From an uncultured Muribaculaceae bacterium (GTDB taxonomy: Bacteria; Bacteroidota; Bacteroidia; Bacteroidales; Muribaculaceae), in the NCBI GenBank assembly GCA_910578395.1, contig CAJTPZ010000005.1:62001-126000 (forward strand): a DNA stretch of 64,000 nt, read 5' to 3'. Positions 18,328 through 27,814 of this stretch are shown one piece after another (position 1 is the stretch's first letter; each line of letters opens with the position of its first letter). Position numbers and translations under genes: made by a program. The notes under the pieces were generated by a model. That model saw only the letters and a program-made list of their open reading frames with translations. It did no database searches and was not told the DNA's origin.

Positions 18328-19029
18328 ATGAACAAGCAAAGCAGTATATACACCATTGTTTATATCATAGTACTGGCAGGAGTAGTCGGCGCTGTGCTTG
18401 CAATGACTTCGATGGGACTTCGTGAACGGCAACAGGCGAATATCGATGCCGATAAGATGCGACAGATACTGTCGGCTATAAGGGTGGTGCCTGACAAAGG
18501 CATGATTGCGACGGATTTCAACAAATTTGTGGTGTCACAGCTGGTTGTGAATGAAAAAGGGGACAGTATCGGTAACGACGCTTTCGGTATCGATATGGCG
18601 AGTGAGTCTAAAGTGGCTGCCTCTGAGCGGCGTCTTCCTGTATATGTGTGTGATGTGGACGGAGGCCGGAAATATGTTGTGCCGGTCTATGGGGCCGGTC
18701 TATGGGGGCCGATATGGGGTTATGTATCACTTGATGCCGACGGGTCGACAATCTATGGCGCTTATTTCGCTCATGAGGGTGAAACTCCCGGACTTGGCGC
18801 CGAGATTGAAAAACCGGTATTCAGTGACCAGTTCAGAGGGAAGGTGTTGTTGAAAAATGGAAAGTTCCTTCCTGTGAATGTCTTGAAAAAAGGAGTGAAA
18901 CCTAAAGCAGGCGAGGACTATGTTGACGCAGTTTCGGGTGGAACTATCACAAGCAAAGGTGTCGCTTCGATGCTTGATGACGGATTGGTTCCTTATAAGG
19001 CTTATCTTCAGTCGTTAACAGGAAAATAA
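18328..19029 (+). CDS. nqrC: Na+-NQR subunit C
   Basis: NqrC (233 residues) has one N-terminal membrane segment (YTIVYIIVLAGVVGAVLAMT) and a periplasmic domain with a covalently bound FMN. The attachment motif reads DAVSGGTITSKGV, where the Thr of SGGT takes the place of the usual SGAT threonine. The segment GLWGPIWGYVSLDADG...HEGETPGLGAEI is strongly conserved in the family. It starts 12 bases after nqrB. Confidence 0.95.
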   Translation: MNKQSSIYTIVYIIVLAGVVGAVLAMTSMGLRERQQANIDADKMRQILSAIRVVPDKGMIATDFNKFVVSQLVVNEKGDSIGNDAFGIDMASESKVAASERRLPVYVCDVDGGRKYVVPVYGAGLWGPIWGYVSLDADGSTIYGAYFAHEGETPGLGAEIEKPVFSDQFRGKVLLKNGKFLPVNVLKKGVKPKAGEDYVDAVSGGTITSKGVASMLDDGLVPYKAYLQSLTGK

Positions 19030-19037
19030 TAAGAGTC

Positions 19038-19664
19038 ATGGCTGAAAAAATAAACAACAGAACGGTATTCTTCAATCCTTTTGCCAAGGATAATCCGGTG
19101 GTCGTTCAGGTGCTTGGCATCTGCTCGGTACTTGCCGTAACGGCCAAACTTGAACCGGCTATGGTCATGGGGCTGTCGGTGACGGTGGTTCTTGCGTTTT
19201 CCAATGTGATAATATCGTTTATTCGCAAGACTATTCCGGTGAATATACGTATTATCGTGCAGCTTGTGGTGGTCGCCGGACTTGTGGTGATCGTCAATGA
19301 GACGCTTAAAGCGTTTGCCTATGATGTGTCGAAGCAACTTTCGGTGTTTATCGGGCTGATTATCACCAACTGCATACTGATGGGGCGCCTTGAGGCATTT
19401 GCGATGGCCAATAAGCCGTGGCCTTCGTTTCTCGATGGTGTCGGCAATGGAATCGGTTACACGATAGTGCTTGCTATCACCGGCTTTGTGCGCGAACTTT
19501 TAGGCAGTGGCACGCTTTGGGGATTTCAAGTCGTGCCGACGTCTTGGTATGAGGCCGGTTATGTCAATAATGGGCTGATGATTCTTCCTCCTATGGCTCT
19601 GATTGTTGTGGCATGCATTATCTGGGTGCAGCGCCATTTCAATCCTGATATGCAAGAGAAATGA
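19038..19664 (+). CDS. nqrD: Na+-NQR subunit D
   Basis: NqrD (208 residues) is an integral membrane subunit with six predicted helices. Two cysteines, in LGICSVLAVT and IITNCILMG, correspond to those that with the NqrE pair hold an iron centre inside the membrane. The motifs DGVGNGIGYTIVL and GFVRELLGSGTLWGFQV match the family. It lies eight bases after nqrC. Confidence 0.95.
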   Translation: MAEKINNRTVFFNPFAKDNPVVVQVLGICSVLAVTAKLEPAMVMGLSVTVVLAFSNVIISFIRKTIPVNIRIIVQLVVVAGLVVIVNETLKAFAYDVSKQLSVFIGLIITNCILMGRLEAFAMANKPWPSFLDGVGNGIGYTIVLAITGFVRELLGSGTLWGFQVVPTSWYEAGYVNNGLMILPPMALIVVACIIWVQRHFNPDMQEK

Positions 19665-19687
19665 ACTGAAAGAGAGTAAGCTGATAT

Positions 19688-20305
19688 ATGGAAAATTTTA
19701 ATATTTTCATACAGTCGATATTTGTCGACAACATGATATTTGCCTACTTCCTGGGCATGTGTTCATTTCTTGCTGTCTCCAAGAATGTGAAGACGGCATT
19801 CGGTCTTGGTGTCGCCGTGACTTTCATGCTGGTGGTGACGCTTCCGGTCAACTATCTGCTCAACACGTATGTGCTCAGGCCGGGGGCCCTTGTGTGGCTC
19901 GGCCCGGATATGGCGGATGTCGACCTGTCGTTTCTATCGTTGATAATGTTTATTGCCGTAATAGCGTCGATGACCCAGCTTGTGGAGATGGCTGTAGAAA
20001 AGTTCGCTCCGTCGCTTTATGCGTCTCTCGGTATTTTCCTGCCTCTTATTGCTGTGAACTGTGCGATACTCGGCGGATCGCTTTTTATGCAGCAGCGTGG
20101 ATTTGCGTCGGTAGGCACGGCGGTGTGTGCCGGCGGTGGCTGGGGACTTGGCTGGGGACTTGCGATTACTGCAGTCGCGGCGATAAGGGAGCGTCTTGCA
20201 ACTTACTCGAGGATTCCGGCCCCGCTTCGCGGCATAGGCATTACATTTATTGTTACCGCACTGATGGGTATCGCATTTATGAGTTTCCTTGGAATAAAGA
20301 TATAA
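19688..20305 (+). CDS. nqrE: Na+-NQR subunit E
   Basis: NqrE (205 residues) is the inverted-topology partner of NqrD. The conserved cysteines lie in LGMCSFLAVSKN and IAVNCAILGG, completing the intramembrane iron site. The loop VEMAVEKFAPSLYASLGIFLPLI and the tail GIGITFIVTALMGIAFMSFLGIKI are family-like. nqrF begins four bases after its stop, a spacing that suggests coupled translation. Confidence 0.95.
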   Translation: MENFNIFIQSIFVDNMIFAYFLGMCSFLAVSKNVKTAFGLGVAVTFMLVVTLPVNYLLNTYVLRPGALVWLGPDMADVDLSFLSLIMFIAVIASMTQLVEMAVEKFAPSLYASLGIFLPLIAVNCAILGGSLFMQQRGFASVGTAVCAGGGWGLGWGLAITAVAAIRERLATYSRIPAPLRGIGITFIVTALMGIAFMSFLGIKI

Positions 20306-20308
20306 ACG

Positions 20309-21607
20309 ATGACACAGGCTACTGTAGTTTTGGATGTACTGTCGTTGACAGTGTGGGCGGCCGTCGGCATATTTCTTGCCGTGACGATCGCATTGGTGCT
20401 TATACTGCTTATCGCCAAGAAGTATCTTGTGTCGTCGGGTAAGGTGAAGATCACTATCAACTCCGATACTGAGATCGAGGTGGAGTCGGGCGCGTCGATT
20501 TTGTCGTCGCTCGCCGCCGAGAATGTTTTTCTTTCTTCGGCATGTGGAGGAAAAGGCAGTTGCGGTCAATGCAGAGTGCAGGTCTATAGTGGCGGCGGGG
20601 AGATTCTGCCTACCGAGACCGTGCATTTCAGCCGTAAGGAGATCAAGGACCACTGGCGTCTGGGATGCCAGGTGAAGGTCAAGTCGGATATGAGTATCGG
20701 TGTGCCTGCTTCGGTGATGAGTGTTAAGGAATGGGAGTGCACCGTGCTGTCCAATAACAATGTCGCTACTTTTATCAAGGAATTCATAGTGACACTGCCC
20801 CCGGGTGAGCATATGGACTTTATTCCTGGTTCTTACGCACAGATCAAGATACCACCTTACAGCATCGATTATGACAAGGATATCGACAAGGCATCGATAG
20901 GCGATGAGTATCTGCCGTCGTGGGAGAAATTCGGCCTTTTCGGGCTAAAGGTGTCAAATGCCGAGACTACCGTAAGGGCTTATTCGATGGCCAACTATCC
21001 GGATGAAGGCGACCGTATAATGCTCACGGTGCGCATTGCAACGCCTCCGTTTAAACCGAAGCCAGAGGTGGGATTTCAGGATGTGCCGGCCGGTATAGCA
21101 TCAAGCTATATCTTCACTCTCAAACCCGGTGACAAGGTGATCATGAGTGGTCCTTACGGAGATTTCCATCCGATCCTCGACAGCAAGAACGAGATGATGT
21201 GGATCGGTGGTGGCGCCGGCATGGCTCCGTTGCGTGCGCAGATCATGTATATGACCAAGACGTTGCACACGACTGACCGTGTGATGAATTATTTTTATGG
21301 AGCAAGGGCTTTGAACGAGGTGTTTTATCTCGATGATTTCATGCAGCTTGAAAAGGATTTCCCGAATTTCAGGTTCCATCTGGCGCTTGACCGTCCGGAT
21401 CCGGCGGCCGATGCTGCGGGGGTGAAGTATACACCCGGTTTTGTGCACCAGGTGATCTATGACACTTATCTGAAAGACCATGAATCGCCGGAGGATATTG
21501 AATATTATATGTGCGGTCCCGGCCCGATGAGTGCGGCTGTGAACAAGATGCTCGACTCTCTCGGCGTGGATCAGGAGAACATACATTACGATAATTTCGG
21601 TGGCTGA
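20309..21607 (+). CDS. nqrF: Na+-NQR subunit F (NADH- and FAD-binding)
   Basis: NqrF (432 residues) takes electrons from NADH. An N-terminal membrane helix (about residues 10-32) is followed by a ferredoxin domain whose [2Fe-2S] cysteines are in SACGGKGSCGQC and RLGCQ. The FAD-binding signature RAYSMANYP and the NADH-binding segments MWIGGGAGMAPLRAQI and YYMCGPGPM follow. It completes the nqr operon. Its last codons overlap the GTG start of the next gene by eight bases. Confidence 0.96.
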   Translation: MTQATVVLDVLSLTVWAAVGIFLAVTIALVLILLIAKKYLVSSGKVKITINSDTEIEVESGASILSSLAAENVFLSSACGGKGSCGQCRVQVYSGGGEILPTETVHFSRKEIKDHWRLGCQVKVKSDMSIGVPASVMSVKEWECTVLSNNNVATFIKEFIVTLPPGEHMDFIPGSYAQIKIPPYSIDYDKDIDKASIGDEYLPSWEKFGLFGLKVSNAETTVRAYSMANYPDEGDRIMLTVRIATPPFKPKPEVGFQDVPAGIASSYIFTLKPGDKVIMSGPYGDFHPILDSKNEMMWIGGGAGMAPLRAQIMYMTKTLHTTDRVMNYFYGARALNEVFYLDDFMQLEKDFPNFRFHLALDRPDPAADAAGVKYTPGFVHQVIYDTYLKDHESPEDIEYYMCGPGPMSAAVNKMLDSLGVDQENIHYDNFGG

Positions 21608-22205
21608 CAGCGTTTCAGACATATATTACACTATCGATCACGAAGGTCAGGGGCGGCTCACTGAAAAGATGAGCCGCTTTCTGGCGTTTACCTTTCATGT
21701 CACGACTGCCGAGGAGGCGCGGGGGCTGGTAAAGCGTATGGCCAATGAGTGGCATGACGCACGGCATGTGTGCTGGGCCTATATGCTCGGACCATCGCGC
21801 GACGAGTATCAGAGCAATGACAACGGAGAGCCGTCGGGCACTGCCGGGCGACCGATACTGGGACAGATCAATTCAGCCGGTCTGACCGATGTGCTTGTCG
21901 TGGTGGTGAGGTATTTCGGCGGCATAAAGCTTGGTACTCCCGGTCTTATAGCCGCTTATCGCGAGGCTGCGAGACTGGCAATAGAGGATTCCGGCCGCAA
22001 GGAGGTGGTTGAAGAGGCCCAGATAGCGCTAACGTGCCGCTATGAGTCGGTCAACGGTGTCATGAAGATTGTGAAAGAGTTGAATCTTACGATTGTAAGT
22101 CAGGAAATGGGGATGGAATGCAGCTATGTACTGTCAATGCCTCGGTCGATTTTAGACGGGGTGTCGGGGCGACTGGATAAACTTAATGGGGTCAGAATGG
22201 AGTAG
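21600..22205 (+). CDS. yigZ: YigZ/IMPACT family protein
   Basis: A 201-residue member of the YigZ/IMPACT (UPF0029) family, small cytoplasmic proteins of uncertain function related to eukaryotic IMPACT. The signature segment ARHVCWAYMLGP...QSNDNGEPSGTAGRPILGQI and the following VVVVRYFGGIKLGTPGLIAAYREAA are diagnostic. The start is a GTG that overlaps the end of nqrF by eight bases, so it probably depends on readthrough from that operon. Its 3' end overlaps the convergent dnaB by 14 bases. Confidence 0.9.
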   Translation: MADSVSDIYYTIDHEGQGRLTEKMSRFLAFTFHVTTAEEARGLVKRMANEWHDARHVCWAYMLGPSRDEYQSNDNGEPSGTAGRPILGQINSAGLTDVLVVVVRYFGGIKLGTPGLIAAYREAARLAIEDSGRKEVVEEAQIALTCRYESVNGVMKIVKELNLTIVSQEMGMECSYVLSMPRSILDGVSGRLDKLNGVRME

Positions 22206-23739
22206 GCTCGGACGGGCCGGATGTGATATCAGAAAGGATATCGAAAGGAGAGTCGGAAGGTGAATCCGGCAGATTCATGCTTGATCCGACCGATGTGCGG
22301 GGTCCTTCGAATGCCGATGCGGCATCCGACCAGTTCTCGAAACGGGCGAATTTAGATCGGAAGCGCAGATCTACATCAGCTACTTTACCGCTACGGTGTT
22401 TTGCGATCTGAAATTCGGCAAGACCGCGTATGTCGCGCCCTTCGGAATCGACGTCGGAGTGCAGGTAGTATTCGGGACGATGTATGAAACACACAAGGTC
22501 GGCGTCCTGCTCAATGGCACCACTCTCACGCAGGTCACTGAGTTGCGGGCGCTTGCCCTCGTTTCCTGTGCCGCGCGATTCGACGCTTCGGTTGAGCTGA
22601 GAAAGGGCTATGATGGGTATGTTTAGCTCTTTGGCAAGCTGCTTGAGAGACCGGGATATCATGCTCACCTCTTGCTCTCGGCTGCCGAAACGCATACCTG
22701 AGGCATTCATGAGCTGAAGGTAGTCGATTATTATTATCTTTATGTCGTGTTCGCGCACGAGACGGCGTGCCTTTGTGCGCAGTTCGAATATCGACAGCGC
22801 CGCAGTATCGTCGATATACAGAGGGGCGCTATATAGCCGCTTTATGCGCGTCATGAGTTGATCCCACTCAGGCTGACTGAGTTGTCCGCTTTTTATGACT
22901 TCGCCCGGTAGCTCGCATACATTGCTTATCAGACGGTTTACGAGCTGCAGATTGGACATCTCAAGAGAGAATATCGCCACAGGAGTGTTGTAGTTCACGG
23001 CCATATTCTTTGCCATCGAAAGCACAAATGCGGTTTTGCCCATAGCTGGGCGTGCAGCGATGATGATGAGGTCAGACGCCTGCCATCCCGATGTGATCTT
23101 GTCGATTTCGGTATAGCCGGTTTCGAGTCCCGAGAGACCTGTGGTGCGGTTTGATGCCGCCTCGATCTGCTCTATGGCCTGCTTGATTACGGGGTCGATC
23201 TGTGTGACATCTTTTTTGACATTGCGCTGCGAGATTTCAAAAAGCCTTCCTTCGGCTTCCTGAAGCAGATCGTCGACATCGTTTGTCTCGTCGAAAGCCT
23301 TTCCTTCGATCGACGAAGCAAAGTTTATAAGTTCGCGCGCGAGGTATTTCTGGGCTACGATGCGTGCGTGGTATTCGACGTTGGCGCCGGAAAGTACTCT
23401 TGATGTGAGTTGCGCTATATACACGGGGCCTCCCGCGGCCTCAAGGTTGCCGTCGAGTCGCAGTTGCTCTGTGACAGTGAGCATGTCGATCGGTTGCTGG
23501 CGCATGCCGAGCTGCTGTACGGCCGAATAGATTTTCTGGTGTGCGGGATCATAAAAGCTTTCCGGTTTTATGATGTCACATACCGATGTGTAGGCATCGC
23601 GTTCGAGCATGATCGCACCGAGTACAGTCTGCTCGAGATCGGTGTCGCGCGGGACCATGCGTCCGTCGACATCGGTCATAGGAGTGTGGCGAGGCTTTTC
23701 GTTTCGAGATGCGCCGTTGCGCTTGAACTGTTCGGTCAT
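22192..23739 (-). CDS. dnaB: Replicative DNA helicase DnaB
   Basis: DnaB (515 residues) is the hexameric helicase of the replication fork. The N-terminal helical domain begins RDTDLEQTVLGAIMLE. The RecA-like C-terminal domain holds Walker A ARPAMGKTAFVLSMA, Walker B KIIIIDYLQLM, and ALSQLNRSVESR. The start is set at 23739 (MTEQFKRNG); 20 further in-frame codons upstream lack family character. The tail is rich in Ser and Pro. No intein interrupts it. It is convergent with yigZ. Confidence 0.96.
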   Translation of the reverse strand: MTEQFKRNGASRNEKPRHTPMTDVDGRMVPRDTDLEQTVLGAIMLERDAYTSVCDIIKPESFYDPAHQKIYSAVQQLGMRQQPIDMLTVTEQLRLDGNLEAAGGPVYIAQLTSRVLSGANVEYHARIVAQKYLARELINFASSIEGKAFDETNDVDDLLQEAEGRLFEISQRNVKKDVTQIDPVIKQAIEQIEAASNRTTGLSGLETGYTEIDKITSGWQASDLIIIAARPAMGKTAFVLSMAKNMAVNYNTPVAIFSLEMSNLQLVNRLISNVCELPGEVIKSGQLSQPEWDQLMTRIKRLYSAPLYIDDTAALSIFELRTKARRLVREHDIKIIIIDYLQLMNASGMRFGSREQEVSMISRSLKQLAKELNIPIIALSQLNRSVESRGTGNEGKRPQLSDLRESGAIEQDADLVCFIHRPEYYLHSDVDSEGRDIRGLAEFQIAKHRSGKVADVDLRFRSKFARFENWSDAASAFEGPRTSVGSSMNLPDSPSDSPFDILSDITSGPSEPTPF

Positions 23740-23796
23740 AAATGAAAGCTTATTGTTGCATATTGTAATCTTGACACCCTTGCGGTAACAGGAACT

Positions 23797-23804
23797 CAAA
23801 GTTA
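23797..23804 (-). promoter_or_regulatory. -7 box for dnaB
   Basis: TAACTTTG on the minus strand fits the -7 consensus, 57 bases before the dnaB ATG. The matching -33 box is not conserved. The 349-base gap between dnaB and exbB holds this site and the complete exbB promoter; the rest is AT-rich and shows nothing further. Confidence 0.5.
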
Positions 23805-23948
23805 GGCAATATAATTCACAAGAGAGGACAGTTGTGAAAAAATGTGGAAAACTTTGCCAAATATTCAGTTAAATGATGAAAACCCACGCAAATCTGATGA
23901 AAAGTAGAATGATGTGTTGTAAAACAGTGTAAATTGGTAAGTGAAAAA

Positions 23949-23980
23949 TTTGTGCTAAATAAAAAATAGTAATATTTTTG
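23949..23980 (+). promoter_or_regulatory. Bacteroidetes-type promoter for exbB-exbD-exbD-tonB
   Basis: TTTG (23949-23952), 20 bases, TATTTTTG (23973-23980), an exact consensus match. The predicted start near 23987 falls in a small hairpin, CGTTAG / CTAACG at 23982-23997, leaving a leader of about 100 bases. Confidence 0.86.
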
Positions 23981-24088
23981 CCGTTAGACTGCTAACGTTG
24001 GAAACGAAACCGATGGCGTTTCGACCAATCCAGAAGTAATCTATATAAAATCAATCATCATAATAACTAAAAAAGTTTTCAAACAATT

Positions 24089-24949
24089 ATGGAAGCTAAC
24101 AAGCCCCAACAGTCTGCTAAGGCAGCTACCGCCGGCCACAACGTTCGCGGCATCAAGAACGCCTTTTTGGTGATCATTGCCTGCTTCATTGTAGCTGTAT
24201 GTCTCTTCCTTTTCTTCTTCGGTCATCCGAGCCACTTCGAGCTTGAAAGCGCAGAGGGTATCACTTCTATGGCATTCACTGACGTCAAGGCTAACCCCAC
24301 CGACCTTATCGGTACCATCTATATGGGTGGTGTGATCGTGCCTATTCTTCAGACTCTCTTCCTCACAGTTATCGTTCTCTCGGTTGAGCGTTACATCGCA
24401 CTGAAGAGCGCAAAGGGTAAAGGCAACATCACCAAGTTTGTCGCTGACGTGAAGAAGTGCCTCGCTACCAATGACATCAACAAAGCTCAGCAGCTCTGCG
24501 CCAAGCAGAAGGGTTCTGTAGCAGCTGTTGTTTCGGCCGCTCTCGTACGCTACGAGGAGATGGACAAGAACACCATCCTGAGCAAGGAGCAGAAGATCGC
24601 TACCCTTCAGAAGGAAGTTGAAGAGGCTACCGCAATGGAAATGCCCTCACTCCAGCAGAACCTTCCGATCGTTGCTACTCTCACCACTCTCGGTACTCTC
24701 GTAGGTCTTCTCGGTACTGTGATCGGTATGATCAAGTCGTTCCAGGCTCTCGGTGCATCCGGCGCTCCTGACTCCAGCGAGCTCTCAAAGGGTATTTCCG
24801 AGGCACTTGTGAACACCGCTTTCGGTATCGCTACCGGTGCATTCGCTGTAATCTCCTACAACTTCTACACCAACAAGATTGACAACATGACGTATGCCAT
24901 CGACGAGATCGGCTACTCCATCGTACAGTCATTCGCAGCTACCCACTGA
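24089..24949 (+). CDS. exbB: ExbB/TolQ/MotA-family proton channel protein
   Basis: A 286-residue inner-membrane protein that with ExbD forms the proton-driven motor powering TonB. Hydrophobic segments lie near FLVIIACFIVAVCLFLFFF, VPILQTLFLTVIVLSVERY, NLPIVATLTTLGTLVGLLGTVIGMI and AFGIATGAFAVISYNFY. The TLGTLVGLLGTVIGMIKSFQ block is the family signature. Codon choice is strongly biased toward C-ending codons, as in highly expressed genes. It is first in an exbB-exbD-exbD-tonB operon. Confidence 0.92.
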   Translation: MEANKPQQSAKAATAGHNVRGIKNAFLVIIACFIVAVCLFLFFFGHPSHFELESAEGITSMAFTDVKANPTDLIGTIYMGGVIVPILQTLFLTVIVLSVERYIALKSAKGKGNITKFVADVKKCLATNDINKAQQLCAKQKGSVAAVVSAALVRYEEMDKNTILSKEQKIATLQKEVEEATAMEMPSLQQNLPIVATLTTLGTLVGLLGTVIGMIKSFQALGASGAPDSSELSKGISEALVNTAFGIATGAFAVISYNFYTNKIDNMTYAIDEIGYSIVQSFAATH

Positions 24950-25009
24950 TCCCTGTTTTATCCAGCGATTAAAGAACTACCATAAAACTCTTTAAACAAT
25001 AGGTAAAAT

Positions 25010-25765
25010 ATGGGAAAAGTAAAACCAAAAAGAAAGAGCACCCTCATCGACATGACCGCGATGAGTGACGTGACGGTTCTTTTGCTTACTTTCTTCATGT
25101 TGACCTCGACTTTCCTTGCCAAGGAGCCTGTGACTGTGATCACACCTTCTTCGGTTCAGGAAAAGAAAGTTCCCATGGCTAACGTGGCAACTATCCTTGT
25201 AGGTACTACCGAAGGTACCGACGGCAAAGAAAAGGCACATATCTTTATGAGTATTGCCGGAGACGCCGATGAGGAAAATGCTGCTTCATGGGGAACAAAG
25301 GCCGTAAAGCGCAACGCGTTGCAGGCTGCGGCAGCCGAATATGAAAAGTATACAGGCAAAAGCACTGGCATAACTTCATCGGATCTCGATAAGTTTGCAG
25401 AGCTCAACAGTGTCGGTGTGCCTCTGGCACAGATGCACGAATTTCTCCAGCTCAAGGTCGAAAAGCAGGACGAATTCCAGGATCCTACTAAGAATCCCAA
25501 TATCGGTATTCCGATGGAAGAAATCGTCTACACCAATGCCGACGGCCTGAAGGAAATCACAAACGAGTTCCGTATCTGGATGCGTGCCATCAACAACTCG
25601 GGCAACCCCAATCTCTCTGACGCTATCAAAGGCGGTGAGGGTATTGCGGTGAAGGCCGACAAGGACACCAAGTATGAAACGATGCATCAGATTCTGAATG
25701 ACCTTCAGACTATCAAGATGAACCGTTTTAGCGTAATGACCGCACTTAAAACAGAAAATGATTAA
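25010..25765 (+). CDS. exbD: ExbD/TolR-family protein, first copy
   Basis: A 251-residue single-pass inner-membrane protein. The membrane helix SDVTVLLLTFFMLTSTFL follows a basic N-terminus and holds the conserved Asp needed for proton use. The periplasmic domain (about 200 residues) is longer than in E. coli ExbD (141 residues in total). It partners ExbB. A second ExbD lies seven bases downstream; two unequal ExbD genes before tonB are usual in Bacteroidetes. Confidence 0.88.
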   Translation: MGKVKPKRKSTLIDMTAMSDVTVLLLTFFMLTSTFLAKEPVTVITPSSVQEKKVPMANVATILVGTTEGTDGKEKAHIFMSIAGDADEENAASWGTKAVKRNALQAAAAEYEKYTGKSTGITSSDLDKFAELNSVGVPLAQMHEFLQLKVEKQDEFQDPTKNPNIGIPMEEIVYTNADGLKEITNEFRIWMRAINNSGNPNLSDAIKGGEGIAVKADKDTKYETMHQILNDLQTIKMNRFSVMTALKTEND

Positions 25766-25771
25766 TCCGCC

Positions 25772-26515
25772 ATGGCACAGATAGAACAATCAGACAAGGG
25801 CAAAAAGAAAAAAGGTGCCCAGAAGAAGATGTCTATCCATGTGGACTTCACCCCCATGGTGGATATGAACATGCTTCTGATCACGTTCTTCATGCTTTGT
25901 ACGACCATGATCAAATCCCAGACCCTGAATATCGCCCTTCCCTCCAACGAGAAGGTCGAGCAGGCTGAGATGAACAAAGCGAAGGACTCCGAGGCCGTAA
26001 CACTGATACTCGATGCAGAGCGCAGTGCCAACGGTGAGGTCAAGCCCGGAGCAGGCACAGTGGTTTACTACTATGAAGGTAAGCCTATCCTGCAGGATGG
26101 CGTTGATGTGAACAAGGTGAACGATGCCCAGGGCGTGCAGTCGAATCTTGCCGCTACCCAGTTTCTCGGCAACGAGAACAAGGTGCCCCAGGGAATCCGT
26201 AAGATTCTTCACGACAAGAACGTGAAGGTGCTTGAGCGCATTGAGGAGCAGAAGGCAAAGTGGCGCAACAAGGAGATCACTGAGGATGAGTATCAGAAGA
26301 TCGCGCGTGAAATACGTAACGACTCTACTCTTACCCGCCCGGTTGTGATCATCAAGGCTACTCCCGATGCTTCATGGGAAAGCGTGATCACCGCTCTCGA
26401 CGAGATGCAGATCAACCAGATCTCGCGTTATCAGATCGACCAGATGAACCATCTCGATTCGATGATGATCTTCGGCTACCGCACATCGCAGGGTCTTGCC
26501 AACATCAAAAAGTGA
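25772..26515 (+). CDS. exbD: ExbD/TolR-family protein, second copy
   Basis: A 247-residue ExbD-like protein with a Lys-rich N-terminus, then VDFTPMVDMNMLLITFFMLCTTMI, the membrane helix with its conserved Asp. The long periplasmic part ends in KATPDASWESVITALDEMQINQI, resembling the usual ExbD fold end. It differs clearly from the first copy outside the helix, so the two probably form a heteromeric motor component rather than being redundant; that is inference. Confidence 0.88.
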   Translation: MAQIEQSDKGKKKKGAQKKMSIHVDFTPMVDMNMLLITFFMLCTTMIKSQTLNIALPSNEKVEQAEMNKAKDSEAVTLILDAERSANGEVKPGAGTVVYYYEGKPILQDGVDVNKVNDAQGVQSNLAATQFLGNENKVPQGIRKILHDKNVKVLERIEEQKAKWRNKEITEDEYQKIAREIRNDSTLTRPVVIIKATPDASWESVITALDEMQINQISRYQIDQMNHLDSMMIFGYRTSQGLANIKK

Positions 26516-26554
26516 TAGACAGATCTATTTATTTACCGATAAAGACACAAGACA

Positions 26555-27400
26555 ATGGCTAAAGACGTAGATCTTTCATCAAAAGAATGGCGCGACATAA
26601 TCTTTGAAGGCAAAAACAAGGATTTCGGCGCTTACCAGCTCCGTGCGTCAAGTGACGCACGCCACAACCGGTCGATGATCGTTGTGGTTCTCTTCATCGC
26701 AGCTGTTTTCGCCCTCTCATTTATTATCGACAAACTTCCGAAGCCTGAGGCAAAGCCCGATGACACTATCGAGCAGACTCTTGCCGAACTTGCTTCTGAC
26801 GTTGAAGAAGTAGAGGAGGTAGAGGAACTGCAGCGTGTAGAGGAGCAGCAGCCCGAGGCTCTTCCCGAAGAAATCCTGAACACCATGAAAGTGACTGAGA
26901 TCGCTATTGTGGATGACGAGGAGGTTACCGAGGAAATCAAGAGCCAGGATGAAATTCAAGAGACAACTACCGCTCTCGGTAACACCGATTTCGACCAGGG
27001 TACCGACGATATCAATGTCGTGCGTGTGCACAAGGACGAGATCATCGTCGAGGAAAAAGCTCCGGTTGAGGAAAACCAGGTGTTTGTGGCAGTGGAGCAG
27101 ATGCCTCAGTATCCCGGCGGCGACGCTGAGCTGCTGAAGTATGTGCAGGAGCACCTCAAGTATCCGGCAATGGCAGTGGAGAACAATATCCAGGGTCAGG
27201 TTGTGGTACAGTTCGTTGTAACGAAAGATGGTGCTGTAGGTGAAGTCAAGGTGGTGCGTGGAAAGGACCCGGATCTCGATAAAGAGGCTGTCCGTGTGGT
27301 CAAGACCATTCCGCCGAAATTCATCCCCGGCCGTATGAATGGTCAGAATGTGAACGTGTGGTTCACACTCCCCATCCGCTTCAAACTCGCAGGTATCTGA
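26555..27400 (+). CDS. tonB: TonB energy-transducing protein
   Basis: TonB (281 residues) carries energy from ExbB/ExbD to outer-membrane transporters such as the SusC proteins in this window. The cytoplasmic N-terminus contains KDFGAYQLRASSDARHNRS, typical of Bacteroidetes TonB. A single helix (SMIVVVLFIAAVFALSFII) follows, then a long Glu/Val-rich linker (VEEVEEVEELQRVEEQQPE) in place of the Pro-rich one of E. coli. The C-terminal domain has QMPQYPGGDAELLKYVQEHLKYP and the end NVNVWFTLPIRFKL. It closes the operon and is followed by a terminator. Confidence 0.94.
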   Translation: MAKDVDLSSKEWRDIIFEGKNKDFGAYQLRASSDARHNRSMIVVVLFIAAVFALSFIIDKLPKPEAKPDDTIEQTLAELASDVEEVEEVEELQRVEEQQPEALPEEILNTMKVTEIAIVDDEEVTEEIKSQDEIQETTTALGNTDFDQGTDDINVVRVHKDEIIVEEKAPVEENQVFVAVEQMPQYPGGDAELLKYVQEHLKYPAMAVENNIQGQVVVQFVVTKDGAVGEVKVVRGKDPDLDKEAVRVVKTIPPKFIPGRMNGQNVNVWFTLPIRFKLAGI

Positions 27401-27417
27401 TCATATCAGATCTAATA

Positions 27418-27453
27418 GAAATGGCGATCTCATTACGGGATCGCCATTTTTTG
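27418..27453 (+). terminator. Rho-independent terminator after tonB
   Basis: Stem AAATGGCGATC / GATCGCCATTT with a nine-base loop and a T-run directly after it, about 20 bases past the tonB stop. Confidence 0.88.
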
Positions 27454-27814
27454 TTATTTATTTTTGCAAGGACAGCCTGTATCGGATTTAATGAAGGTAT
27501 TATCGTATTTTTTTAAAGATGCTGTGTCGTGCGCGAAATCGCAATATTTTGACATATCGTAATGTTGGGGATTAATGGATGGGTGTCGCATTTTTGGTGG
27601 AGTATTTTACGCCAGACTCTATTTTGTCATTTGGCGATACTTACATTGCATCCGGTATTGATTTGGGGGATGGCTATTGTAGCTGTTTTATTTTAGCGGT
27701 GAAGAGGTGTATGAATTGGTCGGATAAAGTGTGTTGCCGCGCCCTGACAGATGCGGTTAAATAAGAAATCGTGATTGTCGTTTTTGGTGTCACCTACCGT
27801 GATCATAAGGTGTT
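27454..27814. other. Intergenic spacer without a recognisable gene
   Basis: About 360 bases between the tonB terminator and the tandem-repeat array. A 61-codon open frame at 27579-27764 has no recognisable features and is not called. No tRNA, promoter with both boxes, or riboswitch is seen. Confidence 0.5.

Noticed and set aside
27579..27764. 61-codon open frame in the tonB spacer
   Set aside because: No motif, signal, or promoter with both boxes, and no operon partner.
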